The notes: generated by a model from the letters alone, not told the origin. Counted from the first letter of the stretch, positions 9,171 to 20,580 are shown. The stretch: 64,000 bases of DNA from Chytridium lagenaria (GCA_025449115.1 JAHLKC010000029.1:1-64000); one strand, 5' to 3'. Translations and numbers: made by a program.

Positions 9171-11640
9171 AGCATCACTAAATGGCGTGACAAAGGTAAC
9201 AGGATATAAGGACATATGCACTTGTGTCTCTGCTCAGATTCAACTCTTGGCTCAGGTCTATTGCTTTCTATAATTAACTGGCAAAAAGTCTTATTTCTAC
9301 AATCAGTAACTGCGTTGGCAAGCTGAAGGAGCAAGGTGGTTTCTGCAACAGCTAATTTGTTCTCTTCCATAGAACCAAAGGCCACTCTTAGACTCCACAT
9401 TGAGCTGCTAGTGTTTTCACTTCACCAAATCTCCTTCCCTCTTAGTTCTTCTCTGCGTTTGTCTCTGCTCTTCTTTTTGCTTCAATCTGTCCTTGGTCTC
9501 AAAGGATTCCTCTAGTTACTTGCTGTATTGAGATACGAAAGTTGAATATGCCTATGAGCTCATGCTTTTTTGTGAAAGTGATCCCCTCTTTGTAAATTGC
9601 TCTCTTGTTTCCGTGGATCGTCTCTTGCACACATTATTCTGGGGGTGGTCATTGCAGTGATTGCATGTGATTGAGAAGAGAGGTTGTGAGGGGGGTGTTG
9701 GTAAATCTACGACTGCTGGACATCAGTGTATCTAAATAGAGAACAAGTGATGCTACAACTTTGGTTTCCGTGGACAAAAAGGTTTTCCTGAGAGCCATGG
9801 CCATGCTGCAGACCATGCCGAGGTGTTGACAGAACTGACTTTAAAATGCAAAAAGAAAAGCAAATTTAATTTTCTTATATGGAGAGGAATAATATTGGAT
9901 GTTGTAATATTGAAAGTAAAACAGCCTAAGTAATCATTACAAGGGCCAGCACCGTCAGTGATGCAGGCGCCTCAGGAGGAGGGAAGATAGCAAACAGGAC
10001 AATATCAAAGAGTCACTTGATATTTGTTTAAATGAATTAGATTTCACAGCTAATAAGTGTTACAATCCTTCCTTGTTTTACAATATAGTCTAAGGATTTT
10101 TATTTATTATTTTATTTTTACTTAAACAGTTTTCAGACATGCTGCTTGTTACTTTTCAAGTTGCCACATAACCAGTATCCTCCCTCTGCACTCCCTCTCA
10201 CAACCCATATTCTCCCTCTGCACTCTGAGTGGCCACACCACCAGTTTCCTCCCTCTGCACTCCCTCTATGTTCCCTCTTCCTTTTCCCCTTCCCCCTTCC
10301 CATTTTCCATCCCCCAAACTCTCAGCAATACCCATTTTTTCCCCACTCCCTATAATAAGCCACATGTAGCTCTCAAGGATACCAAATTTGAGTTTCAGTT
10401 CCTCTGCCAAAAATTTAATTAGGCAAATAAATTCCCAAACCAACGAAACTAAAATAAGTAAATCAATCAAATATGTAAAACAACACAACCAAGACTAATA
10501 TAATAAAATAAATAAACACTAATACAATAAAACAAATTCAAGAAACTAAAATGCAATAAAACAAATAAAAGTCAAACAGATCACCCTCAACAAGATTCAT
10601 CCTCTCACCCTTCCCTTTAACACGCAAAACACACCCAAACTATATGAAACACGAAACCACGTCAAGCCACAACCCCATACACAATCCCACCAGAAGGCCA
10701 ACTCCGGAACCTTCAAAAAAACACCATCCAAATCATAAGATGCTTGTCCGAAACCACATTTCATTCACGTCAACATTCAAAAACATGAGCCTAACCCAGC
10801 ACTCTGCCCAAACATCAGTGTGTAATCACTCATCCCATATGTACCCTCATCCCATATGTACCCTCACCCCATTCCTACCCGCTTACCAAAACTGCTTGGC
10901 CACTTTTTTTTGTCCTTAGGACTCCATCGACGCTTAAACAATAAGCTCTCACCATCACGTCGGAGAGAAGGTGATACTGAATGGTTTTCTCAACGTTATT
11001 TTAGTTATAAAAATATTGCTCAAATACCACAGATGAAACAACAACCAAACAACTGTTTCTTCAAGTTCTGGCATAAAATCACGCACCATCAAACATCACC
11101 CTACTTCATTTTTTTAACCATCCCAATGCCGGATTTTGAGTGATAAAAAAAAAAAAAAAGGGAAAAGGAGCGCATCCACTATTTATTAAAGAAACATATA
11201 CCCAGCGCCTGTTTATTACCAAGGGTCAAGTATTTACCTAACCCCCCTTTAGCCCCTACCCAAAAGACTTTTCAGCTGTACACAGAAACCCTCAACCAAA
11301 AGAAATAATGCACACAAAATTATCTGGCGTTTTTAATCCATTCATTCAGTATACTAGTTCACCCTTAAAACAAACAAAACAACAACAACAAACGTTCTCA
11401 GTCTATAAAAAAGAAAGGACAAACATCCTTATCAAATAAAATCAGAAAAACTCAAAGAAGAATAAATTCAGGAAACTCAAAGAAGAAAAAAGGGGCACAC
11501 TGACCCCAAAAACGTCAAAGAGATCCTAACAAAAAATATAAGACAAAAAAAAGGTAGGCAAAGAAAAACAAAAGAAAAGAAAAAAAATAATAAAGGCACA
11601 CTGTCATAGCAGGTTCTTCCAAAACCAGCTAATAAAAAAA
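9171..11640. other. gene-poor low-complexity spacer
   Basis: No supported gene. It holds several low-complexity blocks. CTCCCTCTGCACTC units recur at 10180-10270. An A-rich AATAAA/ACAAA stretch lies at 10490-10600. A tandem CCCATATGTACCCTCA pair sits near 10845-10865, and there is a run of about 15 A at 11144-11158. Confidence 0.5.
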
Positions 11641-11832
11641 TGAAAGGAAAGGAAGCACCACCAACATGAGATATCCATTGAGAATAACTTGGGCAAAGTT
11701 AATGTTGCCTACAGAGGTGGTGGCTTTGAAACTGCCATGGGTGTGAAAAGCCTTTGCGGCACCCTAGACAGCGCTTCTATAACCAGCAGGACCTTCTTTG
11801 AAAGAGACTAGGGAATAGTTGATCTTGAAGAA

Positions 11833-12276
11833 TCAGGGTTGTTTCAAGGGATAAAGTCGTTGCCATGGTTGGAAGTGTTGAAATGTGAGTTTAGGTGTTG
11901 TAAAAAAGGAGAAAGATGCGGTGAAGCTGGTGGTTGCTGAGAGGAGGAAGAGTAGAGGTAAAAAAGGAAGAGACCAAGTTGGCTTTACGCTCCTTGAGAG
12001 CCTTTTGTAAAATCCGGACAAAAGGATGGGTGGTTGACGTTGGACGCGGGAGATAATGGAGAGATAGCTGATGCTGCTGTTGTTGTTGTTCTTGTTGTTA
12101 TTATTGTTGTTGCTACTGCGAGATGGAGCAGATGTAGGCAAAAGGAGTATGTTTGAAAAGATGATAGATGATGATTTGTTGGAAGCACTCTTTGATGCAT
12201 GGATAGATTCAGCAGTGTTGACTGTAGGAGGAGGAGAACCTGAGAGTTTGACGGTCATGATGGGTAAATGACGACG
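11833..12276 (-). CDS. low-confidence Ser/Asn-rich open frame
   Basis: An open frame starting at a plausible ATG near 12258 or upstream. It is dominated by a Ser-rich N-terminus, an Asn run encoded by the trinucleotide tract at 12071-12118, and a hydrophobic LPFLPLLFLLSATTSF segment near the C-terminus. The low-complexity tract keeps several frames open by chance, and no homologous family was recognised. Downstream on the same strand (11640-11830) another frame reads GAAKAFHTHGSFKATTS with a stop just before it, so this could be the remains of a larger gene. Treat as doubtful. Confidence 0.2.
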   Translation of the reverse strand, partial: RRHLPIMTVKLSGSPPPTVNTAESIHASKSASNKSSSIIFSNILLLPTSAPSRSSNNNNNNKNNNNSSISYLSIISRVQRQPPILLSGFYKRLSRSVKPTWSLPFLPLLFLLSATTSFTASFSFFTTPKLTFQHFQPWQRLYPLKQP

Positions 12277-12312
12277 ACAATGATGGTGGATGTTGTGATG
12301 ATGATGTAGCAT

Positions 12313-12925
12313 GAATTGTTAATTTAATTTATCCCCCGCTCCCAGGGGAGCAGGGTTCCACCCCCCCCCCCTTTTTTACGTATTCATTACGAAATTTGTT
12401 TCTTATCGGAGTAACACGTGCACTTAAGAGGGCAAACATTTTAATAAGCAGTTTTTTCAAACAGTTTCCGTTTATGGAAGTTCCAAAATTTTGTTTCGGG
12501 TGTTTCCGTAGTGATATATACTTGGTATCCATATGGTTTTATGGTTTGAAAAAGAATTTTTGAGATGTTTACTAGGGATTTACGTAGTGACTACGGTGGA
12601 GAATCTGAAGATGGGGGTACGGAAGTGTGTGATATCAATAGTTCGTGTTTAAGTGCGTGTGATCAAGTTGTCCCTGTGCATCAATGGTCGCAATCATATC
12701 TGGGAACGTTTGTGGTTTCTGTATTGCGTGCGGTTTTGCTTTCGCTGGAGTTGCCTGTTTCTCGAGTGTAATCTTTGATGGTGACGTCTCTTATGGTATA
12801 CGCTGAGGATCATGTTGTTCTGGAATATCTCGGAACTCCTATGTTACGTTGGACTGAAACATTTCTTCAGAGATCTTCTGTAACAGCTCTTGGAGTTGTT
12901 TCTTGTTTCTTGGGTTGTTCTCAAT
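12313..12925 (-). other. decayed coding-like sequence left of the copia element
   Basis: Minus-strand frame from 12925 reads long amphipathic stretches (KKQLQELLQKISEEMF; FPDMIATIDAQGQLD) separated by in-frame stops. It ends at the copia insertion point. No family is recognised. It also includes a C13 run next to a T-run at 12361-12377. Confidence 0.3.
12921..12925 (+). repeat. target-site duplication of the copia element, left
   Basis: TCAAT, repeated at 18775-18779 directly outside the right LTR. Confidence 0.85.
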
Positions 12926-13430
12926 TATTAAAATGTAAAACAAAAGAATAAAGAAATGCACAGTGAGCAAGTGCTCCTGGCCAGGGTAGTCCACCTACCC
13001 TATTGACTAGATTTGTTACTTTAAAGCTTAAACGAGTAAACTAGGAGAGTGAGTATATTTCAGAAAGCTTAAAATAATACATATAGTGAAACATCCGGCT
13101 TTTATAACCGTTCCAATATCCCCTCATGAATCACCCACCTCTTTCCATTCATGCACTCACCGCATGAACTGTTGGCCAACTTGACCAACCCCGTTCCTCC
13201 TCACCATGCGTCCCTCCTCCCCTAGCCGCCTTTACCCATCACATATACCCTGTTCTTATCAGAGGTGCATAATGTATAACCACAATGCATGAAACCGCCA
13301 GCGGTCTCATGCATGCCCGTTACAACATTGTGTAGCGAGTCTGACAAGGCGGGTGAGTACAAACAAATAACAAATGAAGACAAGTTGAACTTAACAAACA
13401 TTTGAATATGAAAAGGTTCGTACTTCAACA
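12926..13430 (-). repeat. 3' LTR of the copia element
   Basis: 505 bp. On the element strand it begins TGTTGAAGTACGAACC and ends ATTTTAATA, so the termini are TG...TA. It is almost identical to the other LTR. Confidence 0.9.
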
Positions 13431-13443
13431 CTCCCCCTCACCG
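13431..13443 (-). other. polypurine tract of the copia element
   Basis: The element strand reads CGGTGAGGGGGAG directly before the TGTTG start of the 3' LTR, the expected site for plus-strand priming. Confidence 0.8.
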
Positions 13444-13695
13444 ATGATAAGATGATAAAGCAAAAATAAAGAAATTGGGAAACCAGGGCACAAAGGGTTG
13501 GGCGAATTCCAAAAACGAAATAAAGAAACTTTAACAAACAGAGAAATTAAAAAAAAACTATGAGGTCTGAAAGTGATCCATGGCTCTTATGGTCTTCTCG
13601 AGTTAAGACCATAACCAGAGCGAAGGTCCTCTAAGCGAACGCGCTCGAGTCCTTTGGTGAGGGCATCCGCGAGGTTGTCGTGGGTGGGAACGTGG

Positions 13696-14225
13696 TCAAA
13701 AACAACAATGCGCAGGTAAGTTCTCTCTGACGAAGTGAAACTTGATATCAATATGCTTTGTTCTCTGGTGATGTTCAGGGTTCCGCGCAATAACCAGAGC
13801 CGAGAGAGGATCTTCGTTGGCGCTGCGGTCAGAGGCGATGTCTCCTAGGAGCTGATGGAGCCATACTGCCTCAGCCGTTGCGAAGTACAGCGCATGTACT
13901 CCGCTTCCATCGTCGACGTCGCAACCGTGGGTTGAAGCTTCGATTTCCACGAGATTGCCGTGCCGTTGATGTGAATAGGTACCCGGTAGTTTGACTTTCG
14001 GCTGTCCAGATCTCCAGCCCAGTCGCTATCCGTATATCCAAGCATCTCAAGCCTCTGCTTTTGTCGGAACCAAGTCCCATATCCATCGTCCCTTAAGGTA
14101 ACGCACAACCCGCACGCCTGCCAACCAGTGTCCACGTTGAGGGTTCTCAAAATGCCGAGAGAGAATGGAGACCGTGGGGTAAAGGTCGGGTCTTGTACCA
14201 TTAGAGATGTAGAGCAAGGAGCCAA
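13696..14225 (-). pseudogene. copia RNase H domain (frame-broken)
   Basis: Segments in alternating frames carry LGYTDSDWAGDLDSRKS (catalytic Asp region), TSTMEAEYM (catalytic Glu) and KHIDIKFHFVRE, the usual copia RNase H series. The frame changes near 13870-13950. It is contiguous with the reverse transcriptase upstream and would be part of the same polyprotein, removing RNA from the RNA-DNA hybrid. Confidence 0.8.
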
Positions 14226-15019
14226 TTAAAGCCCGGTAGTCCAGGTGCTTTGCCAACGGCTCCCCCTGACCAAGGTGCGTCATGTCTTTCCTGAATGGGT
14301 TGACGAGAGTCAAGCGGCGTGGAGATGGGCTGCAGTCTGCATTCCAAAGCGGGTAAGTAATCCAGCGATGTGACCAGGCTGGCTGAGCTTGAGGCTGTCT
14401 TGAGTGCGGGTGATCTTGAGGCCAACAAATTGGTAGGGGCCCGAGGATGGTGATCTCGAACTTGTTGCGAATGAGGTCCATGATTTTCTTGCAGACAGAG
14501 GCGGCAGCGCAGAAAATGATGAAGTCGTCGACGTAAAGATGATGATGACGAGGTAGTTGTCGATGAAGAATAAACAATCATCTGCTGCGGATTTCTTGAA
14601 CCAATTGACTTGAGGAAATCGAGAAAGGTATAGTACCACTCGCGTCCACTCTGCTTGAGGCCGTAAAGGGTTTTGAGCATCTGGCAGACCAAGTGTTCAC
14701 GTCCAGGTGCTTCGAATCCAGGAGGTTGACGCATGTAGACCACTTCATCTTCTTTGAGGGTCGAGTTTAGGTAAGCGGCCTTGACGTCCCCAGCGGGAGC
14801 ATTCCACTTGTACTGATTTGCAGTGGCGAGGATGACTCTAAGCGTTGTAGCCTTGGCGACGGGTGAGAAGGTCTCCGTGTAGTTGATTCCAGCCATTTGA
14901 GTGAAGCCTTGGGCCACAAGTCGTGCCTTGTAGCTGGTCGGTCGTCCATCAGCATCCCTTTTCAACTTCAAAACCCATTTGCATCCAATCTCCTTCCTTC
15001 CCTTTGGTAGCTTTTGCAA
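14226..15019 (-). pseudogene. copia reverse transcriptase (frame-broken)
   Basis: The frame from 15019 starts GCKWVLKLKRDADG..YKARLVAQGFTQ, the canonical opening of copia reverse transcriptase. It continues through FSPVAK and YMRQPPGF to LYGLKQSGREWY. A frame change near 14600 moves the protein to the frame holding the catalytic YVDD box (14535-14524). LLYISNGTRPDL marks the connection to RNase H. All key residues are present, so loss of function would come only from the frame changes. Confidence 0.9.
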
Positions 15020-15107
15020 GTATCCAAGTCTTCCTGTCGCGTAGACTTCCCAACTCCTTTCTGATCGCCTCCATCCACCGCTCTCTTTCTGGTCCAGCTT
15101 TGGCTCC

Positions 15108-15930
15108 TCAAAGGTAGGTTCGTCTGGGTTGCCTGTCTTGACGCGGAGAGCTCGGTTGTTGTTCTGCGGCTTGCTGATGGTCGATCAAATTGCTTGTTCC
15201 CTTTCTCGTAAGAGAGGACGTGGCGGGAGCAGGCTGTCGTGATGAGCGACGAAGTTCTGAGATGAAGCTTGAAGGTGATGATGGGGAAGGTGAAGGCGGA
15301 TTTCTAGGTGAAGGATGGTTCCTGAAGCCGTAGGTTTTGATGTGGGGTGAGCCGTATCCTCTGGGTGTGCCGTAAGCCGAAGATGATGGTGAGTCCACAT
15401 CCGATGCCATGGGAGTGAACGAGTCCGGTTCCTCCCACGCATCATGGTTATCCTCCCCCCAACTCCCTTGGTGTCGGAGTTTGTCGTCCTTCTTCAGAGA
15501 GATCCGGTTCTGATGCATCTTCAACGTTATCAATGTCTTCGAGGTTGATGGTAGGCATTCTTGACGATTCTTCTTCGTTTGATTCTTGTGGTGGTTGAGG
15601 GTCGTCGTGATCATTGTTATCCGTTCTGGGTACTTTTTCTTCAGTTCCCCACTCTCCCAGTGGGTCACTGAGGAAGTCGGTGTTGCCGGTGTGTTGATCT
15701 TGCGGGTGTTGAGGTAAAATGGTGCCGTAATGAACTGAGTTTCGCGAAAAATGACTGATGTTAAGGTAAAAGGTCTTCCAGTTGGGTTGAGGTTTTTGTC
15801 CACTGGCAGGACGATGTAGTTCGAGGCTCTTCCTGCATATCCAAGTAGCAAAATGCGTGTAGAATGATGGCTGAACTTTTTTGTCTCTTGACAGTAGGTA
15901 AAGCAGCGAATCCGAGAGATCCCCAGACAC
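15108..15930 (-). pseudogene. copia integrase C-terminal and linker region
   Basis: Follows the integrase core. LLGYAGRASNYIVL matches the copia integrase tail that precedes reverse transcriptase. After it is a Ser/Pro-rich, acidic spacer with charged repeats, spread over two frames. No separate domain is seen. Part of the polyprotein. Confidence 0.65.
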
Positions 15931-15968
15931 GAAGGAAGTTGAGGCTTGGTACTGTCCCTGTCATCAGC

Positions 15969-16624
15969 TCATGAGGTATCCTGGGTCATCCTGCTGCTGG
16001 TGAACGATTTATGAGGAAAGCTGCTGTCTGGACGGCGTATCCCCAGTAGCGTGCAAGTGATGACGGTTGCCTCCGCAAGCATGGATTGTGCTCGTTGCAT
16101 TATGGTCTGGATGGATCTTTCCGCGGTGCCATTGGTTTGTGGATTGTAAGGTGTCGTAAACTGCTGCTGGATCCCTTGGTTTCGGAAATACGTCTTCATG
16201 TCATTGGATGTGAACTCGCCGCAGTTGTCGGTAATGAGGTCTGAACTTTCTGCTTGACAGTCGTTCCAACATACTGAAACAGTCCTTGAGCGATCGAAAG
16301 CCTCGTTTTTCTTCTTGAGTAGGTAGACCACGTAGAGTCTTGTCGAGACATCAACAACTACTGAACAAAGCGTTCATTGTTGATGGTTGTCGGGTGGGTC
16401 CGGAAAGTCAGCATGGAGAACTTGAAGCGGTTGGAGGTTTGTTGGTGCGGCTTGCTTGGGAAAGGACGTGTCTTGGCGTTTGTAAGGTTACAGGTTTCAC
16501 ACTTGAGGTCCTCGTGTGCGTGAACAGGGCAGTTGACACCTGTAGCCATTTCTTGGGCGAGAAGTCGATTGATATTTCGAGCACCGAGATGTCCAAGACA
16601 ACGATGGAGGGTTACGGCGTCCAC
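15969..16624 (-). pseudogene. copia integrase: zinc-binding and catalytic core (frame-broken)
   Basis: The HHCC zinc-binding part reads LHRCLGHLGARNINRL..CETC (16624-16400). After a frame change the core frame shows LITDNCGEFTSNDM (second catalytic Asp) and YNPQTNGTAERS (catalytic Glu). The enzyme inserts element cDNA into the genome. A separate frame change lies near 16340. Confidence 0.85.
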
Positions 16625-17088
16625 GTTTCTTTATGGCTGGATGTCTTGAGTGCGTAAGGTAAGGCTTCGTCAGATGGCTTGAGAACGTCAACAGGTAGGT
16701 GATAGAGCTTCTTGACGACGGTTGCTTGCATGGTTCGTCCATCTCTGTCTAGAAGGGTTGCTTGATCAGAAGTCATCTTGATGGTCCATCCAGCCGCCGT
16801 AAGCTTACTTGCCGAGATCAGGTTGTCGGCCATGGATGGGACAAAGAGGCAGTTCTCGAGGAACACTTGGTGGCCAGACCTCGTCACCAAGCAGACTGTG
16901 CCGCGTCCCTTGATGCGAATGTTGGACTTGTCTGCCAGGGAAGCGGTTTTATCTTCTTGAACGAAGTCGATGAACGAAGTCTTCTTGGTGATGAAATGGT
17001 CGGTAGCTCCAGAGTCCAGGATCCACGATGGTTGTTCAGTGCCGTAGAACATAAGATTCTGATCGTTGACATATGTGTCCATGTTCAA
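16612..17088 (-). pseudogene. copia aspartic protease domain
   Basis: Contains WILDSGATDHF, the active-site DSG of retrotransposon proteases (about 17030-16998). LADKSNIRIKGRG and VFLENCLFVPSMADNLIS follow, the standard copia continuation to the GAG-pre-integrase segment. It would cleave the Gag-Pol polyprotein. This stretch of 150 codons has no break. Confidence 0.9.
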
Positions 17089-17243
17089 TGCGGCGGTCCA
17101 ATGAGCGTTTAGGCAAATGACGTTGGCTTCTGAGTACCTGGCAACGTATCCGCGGGGTAACTCGTCTTCATTGTCGTCCCGTCGGTGATCCTGTCCTGGA
17201 AGCGTGCCTTGAAACCGTTGCCGTTACTGTTGCTGCCGTTTTT

Positions 17244-17522
17244 CTAGTGTCGGCCATTCTGACGATTCCCCTGTCCTTCCTTCCCACCTCCCTTGGCCCA
17301 ACAGTCTCTCTTAAAGTGTCCAGGTCTGTTGCAGTTGAAGCATTTTGCCTTCGACTTGCGGTTGGTTTGAGGTCTCTTGCCGTTGTATCGGTTAATGTTC
17401 CCTGCATGAGGACGTTGTCGGTTATTGAAGGTGGCTTGGAGGGCAGCTGGTGCAGCGGCAGCTTGGTCGCTTGCCTCTGCTTGATCTTGATGGCTTGCTG
17501 GATAAGGCGTTGACGTACTCAC
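17244..17522 (-). pseudogene. copia Gag C-terminus with CCHC zinc knuckle
   Basis: CFNCNRPGHFKRDC at 17342-17301 fits CX2CX4HX4C exactly and is preceded by basic Arg/Lys-rich sequence. It binds RNA during packaging. The frame stops at 17244 before the protease frame opens, so a frame change or recoding site lies between. Confidence 0.85.
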
Positions 17523-18199
17523 TCAACATCAGCAACTCCAGTGGCCGTCGTCAGAGGGTCATTCTCGAGGTAAGTACGGAGGGAGGTCCAGTCTTGATCG
17601 TCCGTAGGCAAAGACTGAAGGAGGGCAACGACGTGTTCTTCATCCGAGATGTGGTTGGTGGTGATCTGGTTGTACTCGTGCACAATGCCGGCAATGGTTG
17701 AGACGTGATCCTCCATGCAGATCCAGGCTTGTAGGTGGTGGACAAGAGTTGACGGCGAAGGTGCATGGCTTGACCCATGGTCTTGACGCGATGGACAGAG
17801 GCGAGGGTATCCCAGATCTCCTTGGAGGTATCCTTGCCGTAGACCATCTGGATGTGTTTCTTGGCTAGGCGTCCGATGATCATGGCCTTGGCGATCTTGT
17901 CGTCCTGGAGGTGTTTGTCGCGCGCTTGGACTTGGCATCCGCGAGGTCTTGAGCATCATTTGGATCAGCGGCGTCGGTAGGGTCAATGGTGCCTTTGGTT
18001 ACAACATCCAGGAGGTTTCAAGCATCGAGGGCAGCAGACATGCGTACAACGAAATAACTCCAGCTTTCAGTCCCTTCCCCAAAGGAAGGAACATCACGCA
18101 TGAAATCAGTCTTGCTGCCGCCTCCAAGAGTTCTCCACCGGCGAGGGTGACGTGTATGATGGGTGCAATAGCAGGGTTGGGAGCAGGTGCGGCGGCCAT
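17519..18199 (-). pseudogene. copia Gag N-terminal region (frame-broken)
   Basis: Pieces in three frames: a start region from ATG 18199, then GGGSKTDFMRDVPSFGEGTESWSYF with WSYFVVRMSAAL (the typical Gag W-x-x-F/W-x-x-R-M motif). Next is HIQMVYGKDTSKEIWDTL, typical of copia UBN2-type Gag, and finally a segment ending ENDPLTT. At least two frame changes are needed to read through. It forms the capsid in intact elements. Confidence 0.75.
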
Positions 18200-18263
18200 G
18201 TTCTAAAGAGTGAAGGGTGGTTGAGAAAACGGGTGATGGAAAGAAGGGATGGGGAAGAAGTCT

Positions 18264-18275
18264 GGGGCTCATAAC
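18264..18275 (-). other. primer-binding site complementary to initiator tRNA-Met anticodon arm
   Basis: The 12 bases next to the 5' LTR on the plus strand, GGGGCTCATAAC, reproduce the anticodon stem-loop of initiator tRNA-Met. The element RNA is therefore complementary to it. Priming by a cleaved 5' half of this tRNA is known for Drosophila copia and yeast Ty5. Confidence 0.75.
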
Positions 18276-18774
18276 TATTAAAATGTAAAACAAAAGAATA
18301 AAGAAATGCACAGCGAGCAAGTGCTCCTGGCCAGGGTAGTCCACCTACCCTATTGACTAGATTTGTTACTTTAAAGCTTAAACGAGTAAACTAGGAGAGT
18401 GAGTATATTTCAGAAAGCTTAAAATAATACATATAGTGAAACATCCGGCTTTTATAACCGTTCCAATATCCCCTCATGAATCACCCACCTTTTCCATTCA
18501 TGCACTCACCGCATGAACTGTTGGCCGGACTTGACCAACCCGTTCCTCCTCACCATGCGTCCCTCCTCCCCTAGCCCCCTTCCCATCAATGTACCCTGTT
18601 CTTATCAGAGGGCATAATGTATAAGCACATGCATGAAACCGCCAGCGGTCTCATGCAGCCCGTTACAACATTGTGTAGCGGGTCTGACAAGGCGGGTGAG
18701 TACAAACAAATGACAAATGAAAGACAAGTTGACTTAACAAACATTTGAATAAGAAAAAGGTTCGTACTTCAACA
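18276..18774 (-). repeat. 5' LTR of the copia element
   Basis: 499 bp, bounded inside by the primer-binding site and outside by TCAAT. It would supply the element promoter and polyadenylation signal, not individually resolved here. Confidence 0.9.
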
Positions 18775-18779
18775 TCAAT
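18775..18779 (+). repeat. target-site duplication of the copia element, right
   Basis: TCAAT, matching 12921-12925. Confidence 0.85.
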
Positions 18780-19783
18780 CGACTACGAGAGTGTCTATAT
18801 GTTCATTTTTGTTGGAATACGCGGAAATCGACGGTTATGTAGCGAAGACAAAGTGTCTGGAGATATTGTGAAATCTATTTTGATCGACCTATGATAAATT
18901 GGACTCGAAGATATCTTGAACGTTGCTCATTGGTATCTTTATTCCGTGCTGGATGTGTAAGGAGTTTCGGCGGTTGGACAAAATCTACATTGATTTCGGC
19001 GTTGTGATTATGCAGAACATTCCGTTATTGTGGATCTTTTGGGAATCCGAAATCCAGATGGACTGTATCTTCTTAATACTTGTGAATTGTGGTGTTAGGG
19101 AGAGTAATTGAATATTAAAATTGCCTTCTTTAACGACGAAGCCAGAATTGGTGAAGGCTTTATTAAAATATGCTGAATGTGATAGAGAATCCAAGTCCGA
19201 AAATTTATGTATTTCTTTTTTAAGAATGGTGTTTAAAAGTTTTAGAAGAAAAGGGTAAGAAATGTTGGGGCGACCATTTTTACGATGGTCACGGATCTTT
19301 TTACGTAGTCAAGTATTGTTTGTTTACGTGAAGTGTTAAGATTCAGTTATATCGTTTGGATCGAAAGAATGTTTAATTTCATCGTTGATGATGTACGCGG
19401 AGAATGCAGTTATTGTTAAACATTTCTTATTCCGATGAAAGAATGGTCGCATTTTGATAATCTGTGTGATACTCCATAGGCTAGTTAGATGTTATCTTGA
19501 AATGCCATGGCCACTGGCTCAACAAAAATAATATTATTGCGGGAACTGAGCAAAATTGGAGTCTGGCGGGCCAACTCTCCACCGGCTCCTCATCCTCTAC
19601 ACTGGGATGACAAGTCCAGATTTTAGAAATAATTAGAGGACATTTCTTTATGTGGTAGCACAAAGGACTTCGCCAATTTAACAGGACTCGCAAATAAACA
19701 AAAAATTCCAGGACCTGGGGGGAGCCTCAGCCATTCCCATTGCCCTTGTTAATCGTTTACCTCTAAAGATTTCCACTCAAATC
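18780..19783. other. spacer right of the copia element
   Basis: Continues the interrupted, decayed sequence seen at 12313-12925. Short frames only; no gene or RNA recognised. The stretch 19480-19780 is likewise without supported features. Confidence 0.4.
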
Positions 19784-20530
19784 ATGGCTTCCCCAACCCT
19801 ACTAAGTCCTACATCAACTCTCACCTCCCCACCTCACAACTGTCCAAGACTTCCCCTCAAGTTTTCCCAAAACCCCACAGATGCCGCACCATTCCAGCTC
19901 CAAACCCTCGCAGCCCTCACCGCACTTAGAGAAGACTTAGAGCGACATGCCGAACTCTTGAAGATGAGATGTCGTCGCTACATCGGAGAGTCTCGGGAAT
20001 AAGAGTGGACATGGAGGCGGTTGAGACGAGGATCGGAGGATTGAACGGACGGTTTAACGCAACAGCAACATGGCGTGGTTGTGAGGGATCAAGGGGCACA
20101 GGGGTTGCAGACGAGGACAGATTCGGTTGACTGGGAGGATGGGGCAGCTGCAACTGCTGCTGCAACTGCTGCTGCAACTGCTGCTGCGACGGCAGCTGCG
20201 TCGACTGAGCGGCTAGGACTTTCACAGACTTTGACTGGACATTCACGACGCTGGTGGTTGAAGAACAGCGTTCTCATGCTAAACGACGAATTGAAAACGT
20301 GGACTTGTAACGACGGGTATGGATATGGCTATCACAGTTGCAAGGGCGAGCGTCGGGATGATATTGCCTGGGAGCTTGAGAAAGCTTGTAGAAATAGGTT
20401 CTTGCCATCACTATCTTACAACAATAATAGTGCAATGACAGTACTGATCCACTGGATGGAAACAGCATTGTCGGCGTCAGGCACGTCATCACCTCTTGAA
20501 GTTCGACGAATTGAAGATGGAGGAGGGTGA
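19784..20530 (+). pseudogene. decayed coiled-coil protein remnant with a CTG/CAA tract
   Basis: An ATG frame at 19784 runs into LAALTALREDLERHAELL. One base later the adjacent frame continues the heptads as EDEMSSLHRRVSGIRVDMEA and on to GGLNGRFNATAT, so a single-base change splits one coiled coil. A trinucleotide tract of GCTGCAACT units follows at 20147-20200, then another frame with LEKACRNRFLPSL. No family is recognised. The start context is ordinary. It could be the 5' end of the F-box-like remnant that follows. Confidence 0.35.
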
Positions 20531-20580
20531 GTCAGTGTATGACGAAATGATGAAGATGAAGTGGAAGAGCTTAGACTTCA

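Larger units (their letters stand above)
12926..18774 (-). mobile_element. Ty1/copia LTR retrotransposon, complete structure
   Basis: A 5.85-kb minus-strand element. It has two LTRs (12926-13430 and 18276-18774), a TCAAT target duplication, a primer-binding site inside the right LTR and a polypurine tract inside the left LTR. Domain order from 18.2 kb leftwards is Gag with a CCHC knuckle, aspartic protease, integrase, reverse transcriptase, RNase H. Integrase before reverse transcriptase defines the copia superfamily. The LTRs differ by few substitutions and small indels, so insertion was fairly recent, yet the coding region is broken by several frame changes. Whether these are real or assembly errors cannot be decided here. 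Confidence 0.95.

Noticed and set aside
10198..10488. 96-codon minus-strand open frame with a hydrophobic start
   Set aside because: It runs through CT-rich low-complexity repeats, lacks any recognisable motif and has no splice or promoter context.
10644..11143. Pair of plus-strand open frames of about 90 codons
   Set aside because: His/Pro/Thr-rich by composition of the AC-rich DNA; overlapping in different frames and without a motif.
13431..18275. Programmed frameshifting as the explanation for all copia frame changes
   Set aside because: Several changes fall inside domains rather than at one Gag-Pol junction, so one recoding site cannot account for them.
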